Translations under genes and position numbers: made by a program
Source: an uncultured Pelagibacteraceae bacterium
GTDB lineage: Bacteria; Pseudomonadota; Alphaproteobacteria; Pelagibacterales; Pelagibacteraceae
NCBI GenBank assembly: GCA_902607215.1
Contig: CACLJJ010000007.1
Location: 1 to 33,739, forward strand
Reading direction: 5' to 3'
Length of the DNA: 33,739 nt
Notes under the pieces: model-generated
Database searches by the model: none
What the model was told of the DNA's origin: nothing
The model's input: only the letters and a program-made list of their open reading frames with translations
In this document: positions 29,311 through 33,739 of the stretch, piece by piece
How the letters are laid out: every line of letters starts with the position of its first letter
Position numbering within the stretch: position 1 is the first letter of the stretch

Positions 29311-30540
29311 ATGAGCAAAATGTTTTATGGACTGTATGATCTAGCAAACTCTGCATACACAATGATCATTATAACATTTGTAACGTCAGCTTACTTTGCA
29401 AATCAAATTGTTGGCAACCCACAACTAGGCGCAGCCTATTGGCAATGGACTGCGGGACTTTGTGGAATTACAATTGCACTCACTGGACCTTTCATTGGAG
29501 CATGGGCAGACAAAAAACCAAAAGGAAAAATAAATTTCTTACAAATTTTTACATTACTTTGTATTTTAACAACTTGTTTGTTCTGGTTTGCCAAACCTAA
29601 TTCAAATTATATTTTATTTACTTTAATTATTTTTTTTATTTCAAACTACTGTTACGAAGTTGGAACAATATTTTACAATTCATTATTAAAAAAATGTTCA
29701 AATGAAAATAATATTGGAAAAACTTCTGGGTTTGCTTTTGCATTAGGTTACATTGGATCGGTACCAATACTATTATTAACATTGTATTTTTTTATTTTAC
29801 CCGAAACAATTCCTTTCGGTTTAGATAAAAATAATTTTGAACATATAAGATTCATTCCATTGATTGTTGCGCTTTGGTTTTTTATTTTTTCTTTACCAAT
29901 GATTTCTTATTTTAAAAATGAAATATCTTATGAAAAAAATAATGACTTAACACCAGTATCTAAAAAAATTTTTGAAATAATTTGGAAAAACAAATTTACA
30001 TCTGTTGGAAAATTTCTTTTAGCAAGAATGATTTACTCTGACGCGTTAATTGTATTGATCGCAGGTGGAGGTGTGTATGCTTCAGGTGTTTTTAATTTTA
30101 ACGCAAGCGATTTATTAACACTTGCAATCGCTGGAAACATTGTTGCATTCGTCGGAGTTTTAATTGGTGGACACTTAAATGATAAATTTTCTTCTAAAGC
30201 AATTATTTTATTTTGTATTGCGGTATTAACAGGCACAGTTATCTATGGATCGCTGATTGCCCAAACAAAAAGTGAATTTTTTTATAATGTTATGGTTATT
30301 TCTTTTTTTATCGGTTCTATTCAAAGTGCAAGCCGAGTAATGATGACAAAACTATTAAATAAAACCGATTTAGGAAAAGGTTTTGGTTTGTTTAGCTTTT
30401 CTGGAAGAGTTACTGCTTTTGCTGGACCATTAATGGTTGGAACTTTAACTTATTTATATTCTCAAAGAATTGGGTTCTTATCTGTATCGTTTTTTTTTGT
30501 TTTAGGATTTTTATTAATGATTTCAGTTAAAAATGTTTAA
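29311..30540 (+). CDS. MFS transporter, UMF1/Atg22-like
   Basis: FYGLYDLANSAYTMIIITFVTSAYFANQ, GPFIGAWADKKPKGK, IGSIQSASRVMMTKLLNKTDLGKGFGLFSFSGRVTAFAGPLMVG. Confidence 0.88.
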   Translation: MSKMFYGLYDLANSAYTMIIITFVTSAYFANQIVGNPQLGAAYWQWTAGLCGITIALTGPFIGAWADKKPKGKINFLQIFTLLCILTTCLFWFAKPNSNYILFTLIIFFISNYCYEVGTIFYNSLLKKCSNENNIGKTSGFAFALGYIGSVPILLLTLYFFILPETIPFGLDKNNFEHIRFIPLIVALWFFIFSLPMISYFKNEISYEKNNDLTPVSKKIFEIIWKNKFTSVGKFLLARMIYSDALIVLIAGGGVYASGVFNFNASDLLTLAIAGNIVAFVGVLIGGHLNDKFSSKAIILFCIAVLTGTVIYGSLIAQTKSEFFYNVMVISFFIGSIQSASRVMMTKLLNKTDLGKGFGLFSFSGRVTAFAGPLMVGTLTYLYSQRIGFLSVSFFFVLGFLLMISVKNV

Positions 30541-30543
30541 TTA

Positions 30544-30729
30544 TTAAAAAAAATAATATTTTTTATATTTTTCTATCAAGAATTGAATTTTATTAAAATT
30601 TTGTCTTAATTTTAATTTTTTGGTATACAACTTTAAGTATTTGTCAAATTTAGCACTCACAAAGGATAAAAATTTGTAATTTTTAGCTTGAAATTTCGTT
30701 TCTTTAAAAAATTTATTTAACTCTAACAC
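30544..30729 (-). CDS. Possible small basic protein (61 aa); may be spurious
   Basis: GTG-start ORF, 4 nt from the MFS stop on the other strand; start codon lies inside repeat copy 1. Low-complexity Lys/Phe-rich composition in AT-rich DNA. Confidence 0.25.
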   Translation of the reverse strand: MLELNKFFKETKFQAKNYKFLSFVSAKFDKYLKLYTKKLKLRQNFNKIQFLIEKYKKYYFF

Positions 30730-31047
30730 AATTATTATTTACTCTAACACAAATTATCTATTTAAGGTTGAAAAATTAAAAAACGCTGATTTCATTATGT
30801 TTTTAAAAAAAATATAAATTTTATAAGCTCTAACACAAACTCTAAAAATTTAAAAAAGTAAATTGTGTTAGAGATTCTGGAAAATTGATAAAAAAAAAGT
30901 TTTTTTCTCTAAATTTATTAAATTTGTTAAAAGTATTGATTTTATTGTTAAATTACACTTCTTAGCCTAATTTGGGCACACAACCTATAATTATGTGTTA
31001 GACAATTATACAATTTGTGTTAGAGATTTAAATGTTTTGTGTTAGAG
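30721..31047. repeat. Seven-copy dispersed repeat TTGTGTTAGAG / CTCTAACACAA
   Basis: CTCTAACACAA at 30721-30731, 30742-30752, 30828-30838; TTGTGTTAGAG at 30863-30873, 31015-31025, 31037-31047; variant ATGTGTTAGAC at 30993-31003. Left three point left, right four point right; adjacent copies are 21-22 bp apart. Confidence 0.93.
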
Positions 31048-31066
31048 AAATTATAATTTTATAAAA

Positions 31067-31795
31067 ATGGACGAAGAAGATAATAATAAAACGGATAAAG
31101 AGGGCAACGTTAAAGTTGATGAAAATCAACTTGAAGACGAAAATAAGCCTGTTGATCCTGAATCCAATGAAAGTTCTGGAATAACAACTGAAAATAAAGA
31201 GCAGTCACAATCAGAAGATGAATCTTCGCCTAATGTTGAGGAAAAAACTGAATCTTCTACAGAAATAGGTCAAGAAGCCCAGAAAAGTGATGAAGATAAG
31301 AAAGAACATAAAGTAATTCATAAAAAAGACGGTAGGCTACATATATATATAAGACAAGATAAGTATAAAGGCGAATTAAAATCAAAAAATTGGGTTGGTA
31401 GACTTTATATTGATGGAAAACAAAAGATTTCTTCATCAGGAACACCAAATGTTGAAGAAGCAATACCAATATTAGAGAAATGGTTTGATGATATTCAGAC
31501 AAATAAAGAAAAAGAGGCTGCAACTTCTCCAGAGACACCGGAAGTAACAAAAGAAGAACCTGTTCCAACGCCAGAAGCAACACCACCACCACCAGCTGCA
31601 GAAGCACCCAAGCAAACAGAAGCTGCACCCGTTGTACAGAAAGCACCAGAACCTGTTGTAACTCCAGTAGAAAGCAATAAAGCAACAGAAACAAAAACCA
31701 CTTCAAGTTTTTTAGATAAATTAAAAAATATTAAATTAAAAAAACCATCTTTTGCTAGTGATATTAACCCCCCCAAAAGTTTCTGCGCTCGGTAA
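31067..31795 (+). CDS. Acidic N-terminus + small alpha/beta segment + Pro/Ala/Glu-rich linker; likely N-terminal part of the following PilM-PilN protein
   Basis: Segment GRLHIYIRQDKYKGELKSKNWVGRLYIDGKQKISSSGTPNVEEAIPILEKWFDDIQ between an acidic tail and a PTPEATPPPPAAEAPKQTEAAP linker; overlaps next ORF at a C7 tract. Confidence 0.7.
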   Translation: MDEEDNNKTDKEGNVKVDENQLEDENKPVDPESNESSGITTENKEQSQSEDESSPNVEEKTESSTEIGQEAQKSDEDKKEHKVIHKKDGRLHIYIRQDKYKGELKSKNWVGRLYIDGKQKISSSGTPNVEEAIPILEKWFDDIQTNKEKEAATSPETPEVTKEEPVPTPEATPPPPAAEAPKQTEAAPVVQKAPEPVVTPVESNKATETKTTSSFLDKLKNIKLKKPSFASDINPPKSFCAR

Positions 31796-33440
31796 AGGTA
31801 ATTTTAAAAGTAAATTAGATAATTTTTTTAAATCTAAATTAGGCAAAGCTACAGCACAAGGAGAAGAAATACTTGGGATAGAGATTACAAACAAAGAAAT
31901 AAGATTAGCTCAAATATCAAGCAATAAAGCTAATCAGTGGGTATTAGAAAAATTTTTTATTCATAAAGTGGATTTACCAGATGATGCCGTTGTTTTAGAG
32001 AATGCAGATAAATTAGGAGAAGAGTTGTCGATTGCAATTCAAAAATCAAAAATCACAACTCCAAATGCAGCAATTGCTATTCCTGTAACAAGTGCAATTA
32101 TCAGAGTTGTTACAGCACCTTTAATGAAAGATGAAGAGTTGCAAAAAGCTATTGAAACAAATTCACTTTGGGAAAATTTAGTTCAATTAACAGACAACTT
32201 AGATGATTATTCAATATTTCACCAAGTAATAAATAGAAATCAAAAAGAAAATACGATGGATATTTTATTTGTTGCCTCAAAACTAGCAGACATAAATAGT
32301 TATACATCCATTATTAAGTCGAGCGGACTTAATGCTGTTATAATTGACGTAAAATGTTTTGCATTAAAGTCTGCAGTTGACCAAATAAATCAAATTTCAC
32401 AAAAATCAGAAGATACAAATTTAACTGCTGTTTTAGAATTTGGTCTCGATGAAAATTATCTTATGATTTTATATGATAATAACCCAATAATCACTGATAT
32501 TTTTTTAAGAGGCCAGGATAGACAAGTATTAAAGCAGTCACAAAATCAAGAGGAAAAAGAAGGATTGGTAAGAAGATTTGTTATACAAGTAAAACAAGCA
32601 GTTCAAGATTTTGAAACGAAATATGAAAAAAGAATTAGAAATATAAAAGTTGTTTCGGACTTAAATAACATTGAAGATTACTTATCAATTTTTAGAAAAG
32701 ATCTTGTAAATATTGGATTTAAAACATTTGACCCAATGGATGGTTTAAAAATTCCTCAACAGTTAGAAGAGCAAATAAATCTAACTAATAGATCATACCT
32801 TTCAACAGTTGTAGGACTTGCTTTTAGAAAATTAGATGTATTTGGATATTATAAATTTGTTACAGCAGTAAAAAACATAAACTTGTTACCAAATAGACAA
32901 GGAATGACTAAGCAAAAGAAAATGAAAGCAATTTCAAATTTTGCATTTAAAGGATTTGTTGGAGGAGTAGTTGGGATCTACCTTGTATTATTTGCATTAT
33001 CTTTTTGGAATATTCATTCATACAATCAAAAATTAAAAGAATATCCAAAAGTAATTAAAAATTATTCACTAAAAGTTAAAGAAAACAAAGCAATTACTAA
33101 AGAATTAAAAATAATAACAACCGCTTTACAATTAAGTAAAAGTTTAAAATCAAATAAAGATTTGAGTTACAGAATTTTAGCTCAAATTGCCTCAAGCGTT
33201 CCAAAGAGAGTAAGATTTGATGAAGTTAATTATAACGGAGGCACTAAAGTTACAATCCAAGGAGTTGCAGCTAACGACCAAGATATATTAAAATTTATAA
33301 AAAACTTAGGAAAACAGGCATATATTCAGCAAGCATCATTATCTTCGATGAAGCTTCCAAGAAAATCAAGATCAGGGATAACAATGAAAGGATTTAGAAT
33401 TTTTGTTGTGATTGATCCAAAAGGAAAAAGTAAAGGATAA
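31752..33440 (+). CDS. PilM-PilN fusion (actin-like pilus assembly ATPase joined to TM/periplasmic PilN)
   Basis: PilM: ILGIEITNKEIRLAQISSNKANQWVLEKFFIHKV...AAIAIPVTSAIIRVVTAPLMKDEELQKAIE; PilN: VKNINLLPNRQGMTKQKK, one TM (GVVGIYLVLFALSFW), SYRILAQIASSVPKRVRFDEVNYNGGTKVTIQGVAANDQDILKFIKNL. TTG start is poor. Confidence 0.88.
   Translation: MLVILTPPKVSALGKGNFKSKLDNFFKSKLGKATAQGEEILGIEITNKEIRLAQISSNKANQWVLEKFFIHKVDLPDDAVVLENADKLGEELSIAIQKSKITTPNAAIAIPVTSAIIRVVTAPLMKDEELQKAIETNSLWENLVQLTDNLDDYSIFHQVINRNQKENTMDILFVASKLADINSYTSIIKSSGLNAVIIDVKCFALKSAVDQINQISQKSEDTNLTAVLEFGLDENYLMILYDNNPIITDIFLRGQDRQVLKQSQNQEEKEGLVRRFVIQVKQAVQDFETKYEKRIRNIKVVSDLNNIEDYLSIFRKDLVNIGFKTFDPMDGLKIPQQLEEQINLTNRSYLSTVVGLAFRKLDVFGYYKFVTAVKNINLLPNRQGMTKQKKMKAISNFAFKGFVGGVVGIYLVLFALSFWNIHSYNQKLKEYPKVIKNYSLKVKENKAITKELKIITTALQLSKSLKSNKDLSYRILAQIASSVPKRVRFDEVNYNGGTKVTIQGVAANDQDILKFIKNLGKQAYIQQASLSSMKLPRKSRSGITMKGFRIFVVIDPKGKSKG
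31768..31774 (+). other. C7 homopolymer at the overlap of two out-of-frame ORFs
   Basis: GATATTAACCCCCCCAAAAGT; reading AAC CCC CCC AAA in the first ORF. Removing one C joins the two ORFs in frame. Confidence 0.9.
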
Positions 33441-33442
33441 AA

Positions 33443-33739
33443 ATGGATTTAAAAATTGATTTAAAAAATTTGAATGTTCAAGATATAAAGACGAAGTTTT
33501 TACAATTTGCTGACAAAAAGACTTTAATTAAAATTGGTATTTCACTTGGTGCAATAATTCTTTTTCTAATAATTTATTATTCTATTTTAAATCCTCTAGT
33601 TAATAAAAAGAAAGCTAAGCTAGATGAAATGAATAAAAAGAAACAAGAAACTACTAAATTTATAAACGAGATTAAATCTAAAAAAAACAAGATTAAAAAA
33701 CTTACACCTAACTACAAGAAATATTCTACATTGTTTCAT
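33443..33739 (+). CDS. pilO: PilO-like pilus assembly protein, truncated by window end
   Basis: MDLKIDLKNLNVQDIKTKFLQFADKKTLIKIGISLGAIILFLIIYYSILNPLVNKKKAKLDEMNKKKQETTKFINEIKSKKNKIKKLTPNYKKYSTLFH; N-terminal TM plus coiled coil directly after PilN. Confidence 0.75.
   Translation, partial: MDLKIDLKNLNVQDIKTKFLQFADKKTLIKIGISLGAIILFLIIYYSILNPLVNKKKAKLDEMNKKKQETTKFINEIKSKKNKIKKLTPNYKKYSTLFH

Noticed and set aside
30541-30575. Rho-independent terminator after the MFS gene (ATTATT...AATAATATTTTTT)
   Set aside because: Stem is entirely A/T and short; not distinguishable from background.
30721-31047. CRISPR array
   Set aside because: Repeat unit is only 11 bp, in both orientations, irregularly spaced, and there are no cas genes in the window.
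30541-31066. Chromosomal origin (oriC) based on AT-richness and repeats
   Set aside because: No DnaA-box-like (TTATCCACA) cluster or neighbouring dnaA/parAB/gidA genes seen; kept only as a remote alternative for the repeat array.
31257-31776. Minus-strand 149-aa and 93-aa ORFs opposite the acidic/proline-rich gene
   Set aside because: Leucine- or valine/glycine-rich shadow translations of a biased coding region.
1-33739. tRNA/rRNA genes, insertion sequences, prophage
   Set aside because: No transposase, integrase or phage structural ORFs and no recognisable tRNA/rRNA sequence noticed by eye; a tRNAscan/Infernal run would be needed to be certain.

Overview
AT-rich, densely packed bacterial chromosome segment. 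Composition and gene order suggest an alphaproteobacterium of the SAR11/Pelagibacterales type (inference, not tested). From left to right it contains: (1) leuA followed by the elongasome/cell-shape cluster mreB-mreC-mreD-mrdA(PBP2)-rodA; (2) a small metabolic run: FAD-dependent DadA-like oxidoreductase, EamA permease, D-2-hydroxyacid dehydrogenase, msrB; (3) a type IV pilus block: pilT-like ATPase, four prepilin-like genes (FimU/PilE-, PilV-, PilW- and PilX-like), a small secreted protein, a 1615-aa PilY1-like protein, and on the opposite strand prepilin peptidase plus a small membrane protein; (4) a GAF+SpoIIE phosphatase and envelope proteins, including a sulfatase-fold membrane protein; (5) a 907-aa autotransporter-like protein divergent from a winged-HTH-like regulator; (6) an Atg22/UMF1-like MFS transporter; (7) a second pilus block starting after a 526-bp intergenic region: an acidic/proline-rich ORF, a PilM-PilN fusion ORF, and a truncated PilO. 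Main points for follow-up: (a) seven copies of TTGTGTTAGAG/CTCTAACACAA arranged outward from a centre in the long intergenic region before the pilM block; (b) a C7 tract exactly where the acidic ORF and PilM-PilN ORF overlap out of frame, suggesting phase variation, frameshifting or a sequence error; (c) the PilM-PilN fusion itself; (d) an autotransporter barrel whose terminal-Phe strand is followed by a coiled coil and a C-terminal TM helix, a possible outer-to-inner membrane tether; (e) a PilY1 VWA domain apparently interrupted by a ~370-aa propeller-like insertion.
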